Shown here piece after piece: positions 1 to 5,967 of a stretch of DNA of 7,422 nucleotides (position 1 is the first letter of the stretch; the number at the start of each line of letters is the position of its first letter). A program made the translations under genes and the position numbers. The notes under the pieces were generated by a model that was not told the DNA's origin, did not search any database, and saw nothing but the letters and a program-made list of their open reading frames with translations. This stretch comes from Thermoleophilia bacterium (GTDB lineage Bacteria; Actinomycetota; Thermoleophilia; Gaiellales; Gaiellaceae). Location: assembly GCA_025927435.1 (NCBI GenBank), contig JAICLM010000100.1, positions 1-7,422 of the forward strand, given 5' to 3'.

Positions 1-1
1 C

Positions 2-28
2 CCCATCGACAGCGCCGACGGCGCGTGA
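2..28 (+). CDS. Possible 3' end of an upstream gene (partial)
   Basis: One plus-strand frame reads PIDSADGA and then a TGA stop, 32 bp before the GTG start of the VOC gene. This could be the tail of a preceding co-directional gene. Eight residues are too few to identify anything, and another frame also stays open through this stretch, so this is only a possibility. Confidence 0.2.
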   Translation, partial: PIDSADGA

Positions 29-47
29 GACACTGCCCGTCCCGACC

Positions 48-56
48 GAGGAGGTG
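48..56 (+). promoter_or_regulatory. Ribosome binding site that sets the VOC gene start
   Basis: GAGGAGGTG is a strong Shine-Dalgarno sequence. It lies about 4-6 nt before the GTG at 61 and favours that codon over the in-frame ATGs at 25 and 76. The ATG at 76 would start directly at the twin-arginine motif and has no comparable site at a good distance. Confidence 0.7.
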
Positions 57-60
57 GATC

Positions 61-1266
61 GTGAGCGAGGCGAGGATGCGGCGGAGGGAGTTCCTCACGA
101 GGGGTGCGGTCGCTCTGGGCTCGGTGGCGGCCGCTCCCCTGTTGGGGGCGGCGGGGGCGCAAGCAGCGGCGGACCGCGCCGGCGGCGGTTTTCCGCGCGG
201 CCGGTTGGGGCTTGTCGGCTGCGATCACGTCGGGCTGACTGTCCCCGACATCAACCAGGCGATCGAGTGGTTCGAGGACGTAATGGGTGCGGTCGCGCCG
301 CTCACGTTTGGGCCGTTTCCTGCAGGGCCGTTCGTTGCGAGTGTCGTCGACGTTGCCGAGACGGCCTCGATCGACCAGATCACGATGCTCCGCATCGGTC
401 ACAGCGCCAACATCGAGCTGTTCAAGTACACGGCGCCGGACGGGCAGCGGCATGACATGCCGAAGAACTCGGACTGGTCCGGTCATCACGTCGCCTTCTA
501 TGTCACGGACATCGAGGCCGCGACCGAATACATGGTGGAGAAAGGCGTGCGCAAGATGCCGGCCGGCCCGTTCACGCTCACTCAGGGTCCTGCTGCCGGA
601 CAGGTGATCCAGTACTTCCAGACGCCCTGGGGCGGTTACATCGAGTTCATCAGCTACCCGGCGGGCATGGCGTACCAGGTGCCCGGCGTAAAGCCCCTCT
701 GGTCGCCGAAGTTGAATGGAATGGACTCTGTGGTAACCGGCGTGCCCGGCCTGCTCGGCATCGACCATATCGGCATCACGGTCCCGAACATCGATGTGGC
801 GGCAGCCTGGCTCGAGCAGAACCTCGGCTTCAGCAACCCGCTCACCTTCGGGCCGTTCAGCGATCCGACCGGGAGCTTCATGACCGACCTCGTCGATGTG
901 AACCCGCGCGCGGTCGTGCAGCAGATCCGCATGCTTCGCGGCGGCAACGGGCCGGGCGTCGAGCTGTTCCAATACACCTCCCCCGACCAGGATCAGACAT
1001 TCCGCAAGAACTCCGACTGGGGTGCCCATCACATCGCCTTCTATGTGCGCGACATCGACAAGGGCGTCGAGTACCTGCAGTCGGAAACCGGAACGAAGCT
1101 GTTCGGTCCGGTGACACTGACGGACGGTCCTGCTGCCGGGCAGGCGATCAACTACTTCCAGAATCCGTTCGGAACCAATATCGAGCTGATCAGCTACCCG
1201 CACGGGATGGCGTATCAGTCCACCGCCCCAATCGCACTCTGGGATCCTCGGCGCAACCACCCCTAG
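61..1266 (+). CDS. Tat-exported tandem-VOC (glyoxalase/bleomycin-resistance fold) protein
   Basis: This is a 401-aa protein starting at GTG 61. Residues 7-12 read RRREFL, a twin-arginine (Tat) motif, followed by a hydrophobic Ala/Gly/Leu stretch and an AQA-type cleavage site near residue 35, so export in folded form is likely. Two homologous VOC domains follow, at about residues 53-206 and 233-386. Each has four beta-alpha-beta-beta-beta modules' worth of landmarks: CDHVGLTVPD and IDHIGITVPN at the starts, and the shared motifs LTFGPF, KNSDW, HH(V/I)AFYV, GPAAGQ and ISYP.GMAYQ. The usual metal positions look intact in both halves: His56, Glu119, His142 or His143 and Glu195 in the first, and His236, Glu301, His323 or His324 and Glu375 in the second. 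VOC proteins include dioxygenases, glyoxalases and drug-binding proteins, so the substrate cannot be named. Export is unusual for the fold. It appears to be a single gene ending just before a strong hairpin. Confidence 0.88.
   Translation: MSEARMRRREFLTRGAVALGSVAAAPLLGAAGAQAAADRAGGGFPRGRLGLVGCDHVGLTVPDINQAIEWFEDVMGAVAPLTFGPFPAGPFVASVVDVAETASIDQITMLRIGHSANIELFKYTAPDGQRHDMPKNSDWSGHHVAFYVTDIEAATEYMVEKGVRKMPAGPFTLTQGPAAGQVIQYFQTPWGGYIEFISYPAGMAYQVPGVKPLWSPKLNGMDSVVTGVPGLLGIDHIGITVPNIDVAAAWLEQNLGFSNPLTFGPFSDPTGSFMTDLVDVNPRAVVQQIRMLRGGNGPGVELFQYTSPDQDQTFRKNSDWGAHHIAFYVRDIDKGVEYLQSETGTKLFGPVTLTDGPAAGQAINYFQNPFGTNIELISYPHGMAYQSTAPIALWDPRRNHP
217..1218 (+). repeat. Internal tandem duplication of the VOC domain
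   Basis: Two repeat units lie at about 217-678 and 757-1218, with corresponding points 540 nt (180 codons) apart at both ends. Similarity is clear at protein level throughout and locally at DNA level: the 14-mer GGTCCTGCTGCCGG occurs at 586-599 and again at 1126-1139, and the segments coding for HH(V/I)AFYV (from about 484 and 1027) are nearly identical. This indicates duplication of a whole VOC domain within the gene. Confidence 0.75.
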
Positions 1267-1334
1267 CCACGACCCCCAACGGCTCAAGACGCCGCGGCGA
1301 CTGAGTCAACAGGTAGTGCCGCCGATTACGCAAA

Positions 1335-1367
1335 GTCAAGCGGGAGGCGCATCGCCTCCCGCTTGAC
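1335..1367. terminator. Perfect 15-bp hairpin, probable bidirectional terminator
   Basis: GTCAAGCGGGAGGCG (1335-1349), a 3-nt loop (CAT) and CGCCTCCCGCTTGAC (1353-1367) form a perfect 15-bp, mostly GC stem. It lies 68 bp after the stop of the VOC gene and 39 bp beyond the stop of the leftward 53-aa gene, which is the place for a shared terminator between convergent genes. There is no real T-tract on the plus strand and only TTT on the minus strand, so it is not a textbook intrinsic terminator. U-poor hairpins are common in high-GC Actinobacteria. Confidence 0.65.
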
Positions 1368-1406
1368 CCGCTGTGGTGCTGTTGGTGCGCTTCAGTCGCT
1401 CGGGGC

Positions 1407-1568
1407 TTACCAGTACGAGCCGCGAGTTCTGCCGCCCATTCCACCGACGAAGAGCATGATCAAGAACACAACGGCGGCAATGACGGCGAGGATGAACAGC
1501 CAATGCAACGTAAAGCCCAGGCCGAAAAGAACGACGGCCAGGAGCGCAAGCAACACTAGAAGCAGCAT
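1407..1568 (-). CDS. 53-aa hydrophobic membrane peptide (lmo0937/DUF5670-like)
   Basis: This short leftward gene starts at the ATG at 1568-1566 and stops with TAA at 1409-1407. It begins MLLLVLLALLAVVLFGLGFT and ends MGGRTRGSYW. The peptide is almost entirely hydrophobic to about residue 43: two membrane helices (about 2-20 and 23-42) separated by a short HW turn, then a small Gly/Arg basic tail ending in Trp. It resembles the tiny actinobacterial 'hydrophobic protein' group and the lmo0937-type (DUF5670) membrane peptides, whose function is not established. Its Shine-Dalgarno is perfect, which argues that it is really translated. It sits downstream of the cNMP-binding gene on the same strand with a 100-bp gap, long enough for its own promoter. 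The family assignment is from memory of its shape. Confidence 0.82.
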   Translation of the reverse strand: MLLLVLLALLAVVLFGLGFTLHWLFILAVIAAVVFLIMLFVGGMGGRTRGSYW

Positions 1569-1575
1569 TCGGTAG

Positions 1576-1583
1576 ACCTCCTT
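1576..1583 (-). promoter_or_regulatory. Consensus ribosome binding site of the 53-aa gene
   Basis: Read on the minus strand this is AAGGAGGT, fully complementary to the 16S 3' end, 7 nt before the ATG. It is the best ribosome binding site in the window and suggests high translation of the small hydrophobic peptide. Confidence 0.8.
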
Positions 1584-1633
1584 CTCGTCATTAGAACAAC
1601 GGCGGAGGTTCGATTTCGGTTGCGGACGACGCG

Positions 1634-1650
1634 GCCCTCGTCCTGAGGGC
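1634..1650 (-). terminator. Weak hairpin downstream of the cNMP-binding gene
   Basis: GCCCTC and GAGGGC form a 6-bp stem around a 5-nt loop, 18 bp past the stop of the leftward cNMP-binding gene. There is no T-tract. It may be a minor terminator, but a stem of this size is expected by chance in sequence this GC-rich. Confidence 0.25.
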
Positions 1651-1668
1651 GCCGACCAACCCGCCTGC

Positions 1669-2070
1669 TCAGGCCTGTCGGATCAGGCGCTCGCGCATCA
1701 GTGCTTTGACTTGCGCCACGATCTCAGGATGACTGTTCTCGAGGCGGTGGAACTCCGTGCCGAACATGACGTAGACGGTCGTCGGAGTGGTCGTCGTGAC
1801 GCTTGCGGTTCGCCGCCCGCCGCCGAGGAGAGCCATTTCTCCAAAGCAGTCGCCGGGACCGAGGGTCGCGATCTCGTTGTCGCTCGCCGTAACGCGCGCC
1901 TGTCCGTCGGCCAGGGCGAAGAAGGAGTAGCCGCCGGTTCCCTCGCCGATGAGCTGGGTTTCTGCGGCCGTCGACTTCACTTCGAACGACTCGGTGAGCT
2001 CCTCCAGCTCTGACTCACTCAACGAGGCGAACAGGGGTATCCGCTCGAGGTCGGCAGCAGTGGGCCTCAT
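1669..2070 (-). CDS. Stand-alone cyclic-nucleotide-binding (CNB/Crp-like) domain protein
   Basis: This is a 133-aa protein, about the size of a single CNB domain. It begins LERIPLFASLSESELEEL (residues 8-25), the usual N-terminal helix of Crp/PKA-type cNMP-binding domains. The phosphate-binding cassette follows at residues 76-90: FGEMALLGGG and then RRTAS, with the Glu (78) that contacts the ribose and the Arg (86 or 87) that contacts the phosphate in nucleotide-binding members. It ends with a short helix (about 113-133). There is no helix-turn-helix, kinase, channel or cyclase domain, so it is not a complete Crp transcription factor. It may act as a small sensor subunit or through a partner. 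The ATG at 2070 is chosen because the domain starts immediately after it. The frame stays open to 2289, but the extra residues look non-coding and would overlap the GH15 gene. It diverges from the GH15-GH13 operon, and whether the two are functionally linked is unknown. Confidence 0.82.
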   Translation of the reverse strand: MRPTAADLERIPLFASLSESELEELTESFEVKSTAAETQLIGEGTGGYSFFALADGQARVTASDNEIATLGPGDCFGEMALLGGGRRTASVTTTTPTTVYVMFGTEFHRLENSHPEIVAQVKALMRERLIRQA

Positions 2071-2163
2071 CCCACGGAACCTAGCGGAACTCCGGCAGCC
2101 CGAGCCTACGGCGCGCATGTCGCCGGCCGTTTCAGATATCGCGCCGCGAAGAAAGGAAGATGC
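2071..2163. promoter_or_regulatory. Divergent promoter region between the CNB gene and the GH15 operon
   Basis: This 93-bp spacer must hold or overlap the start signals of both the leftward CNB gene and the rightward GH15-GH13 operon. I see no convincing -10/-35 pair. GGCGCG (2110-2115) and CGCGCC (2140-2145) form a spaced inverted repeat that could be an operator half-site pair or chance. AAAGGA at 2152-2157 is the probable ribosome binding site for the GTG at 2164. Confidence 0.45.
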
Positions 2164-3135
2164 GTGCGCTGCCGCAGAAGTGTGAGGCTCGACCCCTCGC
2201 AGATCGAGAACCGTCGCGGGTGGGGAGAGATGCGCGGCCTTCCGGGTGGTCTCGGAGCAAGGTCGGTCGAGGTCATTCTCGAGAATCAAGCAGCGTCGGG
2301 GGCGTATGCGGCGTCGCCGACGTTCCCGCAGTACCGCGATTACTGCTGGTTTCGCGACGGCGCCTTCATCGCGGAGGCGATGTCACGGATGGGGCAGACC
2401 GAGAGCGCCGAGCGCTTCTTCGACTGGTGCGCCGAGATCGTCCGACGCGCTCCAGGCGGGCCGTGGAATGCCCGGTACGCTCTGGACGGTTCGACCGATC
2501 CGGTCGCGTGGTGGCCGCATCGGCAGTTCGACGGCCTCGGGCTATGGGTCTGGGCGATGGAGAACCACATCAGGCGGCATCGCGTCGCGTCCCGGTGGAG
2601 CGACGCGGCCGAGGCGACGCAACTCTTCCTAGCCGAGCATTGGAGCGAGCCGTGCCACGACTGGTGGGAGGAGCGCAGCGGCGTGCATGCAGCCACGCTG
2701 GGCTGTATCTGGGCAGCGCTGCCTCGGGACGACATCGCGTCGAGCGCCCGGGAGGCGCGGGAACGAGAGCGGCTCGACGGCTCACACGCGTTTCTCGTCG
2801 TGCTCGGCCTCGCCGGCATCGACGTGCTGGCGCAGCTCGAGCGCACGCTCGGCTACCACCGTCATCTCGACGACGAGTACTACGGGGGTGGAGAGTGGCC
2901 GGTCCTTGCAGGGCTGATCGGATGGGCGCGCGCGGTGAACAGCCTTGACGCGACACCGCAGCGCGCCTGGATCGAGTCGCAGGCCGACAGGGACGGAGCG
3001 CTGCCCGAGCAGACGGGGGAGCTGCTTCGACCGTCGCTCTATGGCACGTGGGTCGAGCGCTGGGGCCCGCCTGCGTCGCCGTTGCTCTGGTCGCATGCGA
3101 TGTACCTGATCCTCGACGGGCTGGCGGCGGGATGA
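2164..3135 (+). CDS. GH15 glucoamylase/trehalase-like enzyme, catalytic domain only
   Basis: This 323-aa protein has GH15 landmarks in the expected order: YRDYCWFRDGAF (57-68, the substrate-binding W.RD), QFDGLG (121-126), WWEER (167-171, with Glu169 the likely general acid of the WE.R motif), GGGEWPVLAGL (241-251), LPEQ (280-283, with Glu282 the likely general base) and ASPLLWSHA (304-312). Known members are inverting exo-enzymes releasing glucose from alpha-glucans, isomaltosides, dextran or, in some actinobacteria, trehalose. Most bacterial members are about 600 aa with an N-terminal beta-sandwich. Here only the (alpha/alpha)6-barrel part is present, with about 33 residues before it. No signal peptide is seen, so it is likely cytoplasmic. 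The start is GTG 2164 with AAAGGA upstream; GTG 2182 and ATG 2230 are alternatives. Its stop overlaps the GH13 start (ATGA), so the two are translationally coupled. The exact substrate cannot be read from sequence. Confidence 0.85.
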   Translation: MRCRRSVRLDPSQIENRRGWGEMRGLPGGLGARSVEVILENQAASGAYAASPTFPQYRDYCWFRDGAFIAEAMSRMGQTESAERFFDWCAEIVRRAPGGPWNARYALDGSTDPVAWWPHRQFDGLGLWVWAMENHIRRHRVASRWSDAAEATQLFLAEHWSEPCHDWWEERSGVHAATLGCIWAALPRDDIASSAREARERERLDGSHAFLVVLGLAGIDVLAQLERTLGYHRHLDDEYYGGGEWPVLAGLIGWARAVNSLDATPQRAWIESQADRDGALPEQTGELLRPSLYGTWVERWGPPASPLLWSHAMYLILDGLAAG

Positions 3136-4775
3136 TCCACGACCTCTGGTACAAGAACGCGGTCGTGTACAGCCTCGACGTCGGGACGTTCCTCGACGCG
3201 GGCGGCGACGGGTGCGGCGACTTCGAGGGGCTGAGCCGACGGCTCGACTATCTCGAGGCGCTCGGCATCGATGCAGTGTGGCTGGCGCCGTTCCAGCCGT
3301 CGCCACGCCGCGACGACGGATACGACATCTCGGACTATTACGGCGTCGATCCCCGCTTCGGCTCGGGAGGCGACTTCGTCGAGTTCATGCGCGAGGCCGA
3401 TAGCCGCGGCATCCGCGTCCTGATCGACCTCGTGGTCAACCACACATCCGACCGGCACCGGTGGTTCCGCGAGGCGCGGGATCCGCGCTCTTCGATCCAC
3501 GACTGGTACGTCTGGTCGAAGAAACGGCCGAGCAACTTCCGCAAGGGCGTGGTCTTCCCCGGCGAGCAGACCCAGACGTGGACGTACGACCAGGTCGCGC
3601 GCGAGTACTACTTCCACCGGTTCTACGACTTCCAGCCGGACCTCGATATGGACAACCCGCGCGTCCGCGAAGAGGTCCGGCGGATCATGGGCTTCTGGCT
3701 TCAGCTCGGCGTGGCCGGATTCCGCGTCGACGCGGTCCCGTTCATCCTCGAGGAAGCACCGCGCAGCAGCACGAAGCCGGTGATCCACTTCGAGTACCTG
3801 ACGGAGTTCCGCGAGTTCCTCCAGTGGCGCGTCGGCGACGCCGTTCTCCTCGGCGAGGCGAACGTCCCGCCCGACCAGACGCCGCCGTACTTCGCCGGCG
3901 GCGACGGGCTGCACCTGATGTTCAACTTCTGGGTCAACCAGCACCTCTTCCTCAGCCTCGCGACAGAGGACGCGCGGCCGCTCGCCGCCGCGCTGCAGGC
4001 CACGCGAATGTTGCCGCCCACAGCCCAGTGGGCCCATTTTCTGCGCAACCACGACGAGCTCGACCTCGGGCGTCTCTCTGCGGTCGACCGTCAGCGCGTC
4101 TTCGAAGCGTTCGGGCCGGAGCCCTCGATGCAGCTCTACGGGCGGGGCATCAGACGCAGGCCGGCGCCGATGCTGGGAGACGCACTGCGACTACGGCTCG
4201 CCCATAGCCTCGTGCTCTCGCTGCCCGGCACGCCCGTTCTGCACTACGGCGACGAGATCGGTATGGGCGAAAACCTCCGCCTCGCGGATCGCGCGGCGAT
4301 CCGGACGCCGATGCAGTGGTCGGCTGAACACAACGCAGGGTTCTCGCAGGCAGACTCGCTCATCCGTCCGCTCGTCTCGCGCGGGCCGTTCGCCTACGAG
4401 AACGTCAATGTCGAGGAGCAGCAGCGCAATCCGGACTCCCTGCTCCGGTGGATGACCGACATGATCCGCCTGCGCAAGCAATGCCCGGAGGTGGGCTGGG
4501 GCGACTGGCGCATCGTCCCGACCGGCTCGCGAAACGTCTTGGCGCTGGCGTACACGTGGCGGGGTAACACCATCGTGACGGTGCACAACCTCGCTCACGC
4601 ACCACGCGAGGCGAAGCTGAGACTCGGGGGCGGGAGGCTCGTCAACCTCCGTGATGCCGAGGAGATCCGCCCCGGGCAAGACGGTGTCCACCGCGTCGCG
4701 CTCGAGGCGCATGGGTACCGGTGGCTGCGGCTGGGCGACACCAGCCAGGCGCTCGCCCGCGAGATCATCGACTAG
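3132..4775 (+). CDS. GH13 alpha-amylase-family protein, trehalose synthase (TreS)-like
   Basis: This 547-aa protein starts at the ATG overlapping the GH15 stop. It is a full GH13 enzyme: it opens with WYKNAVVYSLDVGTF (6-20), and conserved region I is DLVVNHTSD (99-107). GFRVDAVPF (196-204) carries the nucleophile Asp200, LLGEAN (239-244) the general acid Glu242, and RNHDEL (305-310) the transition-state Asp308. GIRRRPAPML (339-348), PGTPVLHYGDEIGMG (365-379) and RTPMQWS (391-397) are hallmarks of the TreS/GH13_16 group, which isomerises maltose and trehalose. A beta-sandwich C-terminal domain follows from about 455. There is no fused maltokinase domain. The family also holds a close actinobacterial subgroup usually called just 'alpha-amylase family protein', which this resembles, so TreS activity is likely but unproven. 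No signal peptide is seen. With the GH15 partner it suggests intracellular maltose, trehalose or alpha-glucan turnover. Extending the frame upstream to 3048 would overlap GH15 and lacks support. Confidence 0.9.
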   Translation: MIHDLWYKNAVVYSLDVGTFLDAGGDGCGDFEGLSRRLDYLEALGIDAVWLAPFQPSPRRDDGYDISDYYGVDPRFGSGGDFVEFMREADSRGIRVLIDLVVNHTSDRHRWFREARDPRSSIHDWYVWSKKRPSNFRKGVVFPGEQTQTWTYDQVAREYYFHRFYDFQPDLDMDNPRVREEVRRIMGFWLQLGVAGFRVDAVPFILEEAPRSSTKPVIHFEYLTEFREFLQWRVGDAVLLGEANVPPDQTPPYFAGGDGLHLMFNFWVNQHLFLSLATEDARPLAAALQATRMLPPTAQWAHFLRNHDELDLGRLSAVDRQRVFEAFGPEPSMQLYGRGIRRRPAPMLGDALRLRLAHSLVLSLPGTPVLHYGDEIGMGENLRLADRAAIRTPMQWSAEHNAGFSQADSLIRPLVSRGPFAYENVNVEEQQRNPDSLLRWMTDMIRLRKQCPEVGWGDWRIVPTGSRNVLALAYTWRGNTIVTVHNLAHAPREAKLRLGGGRLVNLRDAEEIRPGQDGVHRVALEAHGYRWLRLGDTSQALAREIID

Positions 4776-4788
4776 GCGTGGGCGTGCC

Positions 4789-5967
4789 CTAACTGCGGCA
4801 GCCGCGCGTCGCGCGGTCAAGGGCTGCGAGGCGAAGTCGCTCTGCGGTCTCGAGCAGACGCTCTGTCCGGCGCGCTCGTTCGCCCGCGTCGGCCGGCCCC
4901 AGTTCCCGCAGACCCGTCCAGAGCGCACGATTGCTCTCGAGAAGGAGGCGGCAGCCCTCGAGCTCGGTGACCGCGGAGAGCGGGGACCGGCGTACGACGC
5001 GTCCGTTCAGCTTCAATCTTCCGAGCCTTTCCGCCGTCCAGACAGCGCCTTGACGGGTGCGCGAGGGGGCACTGTCGACCCGGCTGAGCAGCACTTCGAG
5101 GCAAGCGAGGTCGTCCTCTGTGCTTCGCACGATCTCCGCAGCGAAGGCGCGGTGTTCCTCGGCTCGAGTCGCGGCGCTCATTCGGCGGGCGAGCTCCCGG
5201 AGGGCGACGAGCAGGGCGTGGTGGTCGCGCAGGTAGATCGCGAGCAGACGTCCGTCGAAGGTGCTGGCCATCGGTGTTCCCTGGGGCTTGCGCAGGGCCG
5301 CCTCGGTCAACAAGACCATCCGGCGGCAAGCGCGGCGTCCGAACTCGACCTGCTTGTGTCTGCCGAGCAGCTGGAAGCCGAGCTGGACGATCGGGTTCGC
5401 CTCTGCGGGCCGTGATACGGCATGCGTCCGGAACTCGACCTCGCCGGTCTCGAGCCATTTCCAGACTTCGAAGTCCCGTTGACCCGCCTCGATGTGTCCC
5501 TCGAGCGTGCGGTAGTTCCAGAATGAGACCTGGGCCTCGCGGCCGTCTTCACGGCGTTCCTCGTGGCCGGCTTCGTTGACGCGGACACCGGCGTAGATGC
5601 GGGCGCCGAGCGCGTGCAGGATCAGGAGCATCTCGCGCCGCTCGAGCGGAAGGTCCGGGTCGTAGCGCGCCTCGACAAGCGACGGGTCGGCGAAGGAGTA
5701 GCTGCGGCTGAGCGCTACGGCTGCCTCCCAGCTGCCATCGGGCTCCGGTGGGCCCGGCTGCTCGGACGCGAGCGGCTGGCGGTAGTCGTCATGGGCCCAT
5801 TCCGGCCCGCCCAGCGTCTCGGGGCGGAAGTTGAGCGGCCGGGCGTGCAGCGAGGCCAGCCGCCCCTCGACGTCGCCGCCGCCGAAGTCGAAATCAGGAA
5901 AGCGCGAGGGGATCCTCCACCTTTCGGCTGACGATCTCCACGCCGCCCGTGAGCCGTCCCTCGGCAA
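4789..5967 (-). CDS. DUF1990 (UPF0548) protein fused to a C-terminal helical domain
   Basis: This is a 392-aa reading frame. Residues about 36-225 are a DUF1990/UPF0548 domain: DYRQPLASEQPGPP, SWEAAVALSRSYSFADPSLV, GARIYAGVRV, NYRTLEGHIEAGQRDFEV, VEFRTHAVSRPAEANP. Residues about 233-392 form a separate, helix-rich domain (FDGRLLAIYLRDHHALL, DDLACLEVLLSRV, WTAERLGRLKLNGRV, SPLSAVTELEG). I associate this with small actinobacterial hypothetical proteins that look like four-helix bundles. Function is unknown for both. The start is doubtful: the frame begins at TTG 5967, 74 bp inside the upstream DUF1990 gene. It has no in-frame ATG or GTG before the conserved part, and its first 25 residues look like out-of-frame reading of the neighbour. 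An internal ATG at 5271 with AGGGA about 6 nt upstream falls at the domain boundary and could make the C-terminal domain separately. It converges on the GH13 gene with a 13-bp gap. Confidence 0.8.
   Translation of the reverse strand: MPRDGSRAAWRSSAERWRIPSRFPDFDFGGGDVEGRLASLHARPLNFRPETLGGPEWAHDDYRQPLASEQPGPPEPDGSWEAAVALSRSYSFADPSLVEARYDPDLPLERREMLLILHALGARIYAGVRVNEAGHEERREDGREAQVSFWNYRTLEGHIEAGQRDFEVWKWLETGEVEFRTHAVSRPAEANPIVQLGFQLLGRHKQVEFGRRACRRMVLLTEAALRKPQGTPMASTFDGRLLAIYLRDHHALLVALRELARRMSAATRAEEHRAFAAEIVRSTEDDLACLEVLLSRVDSAPSRTRQGAVWTAERLGRLKLNGRVVRRSPLSAVTELEGCRLLLESNRALWTGLRELGPADAGERARRTERLLETAERLRLAALDRATRGCRS

Noticed and set aside
25..60. N-terminal extension of the VOC gene to the ATG at 25
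   Set aside because: It would put a poor Arg/Pro-rich leader before the Tat motif and cover the strong Shine-Dalgarno at 48-56, which points to GTG 61.
1363..1575. Plus-strand reading frame of 70 codons
   Set aside because: It is antisense to the 53-aa hydrophobic gene, which has the better ribosome binding site and a coherent membrane protein. This frame gives a basic, unstructured product.
2071..2289. Longer start of the cNMP-binding gene, to 2289
   Set aside because: The added residues are low-complexity, have no conserved domain, and would overlap the divergent GH15 gene. The CNB domain begins right after ATG 2070.
2160..2948. Plus-strand 262-codon frame overlapping GH15
   Set aside because: It is an Arg-rich out-of-frame shadow. 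The GH15 frame contains all the catalytic motifs.
3048..3131. Upstream extension of the GH13 gene
   Set aside because: It lies inside GH15 in another frame, while the ATG at 3132 starts directly at the conserved DLWYKNAVVY segment.
3039..4052. Long minus-strand reading frame of 337 codons
   Set aside because: It lies antisense to the GH13 gene, whose motifs are unmistakable. Its product is a Val/Glu/Arg-rich composition shadow typical of high-GC DNA.
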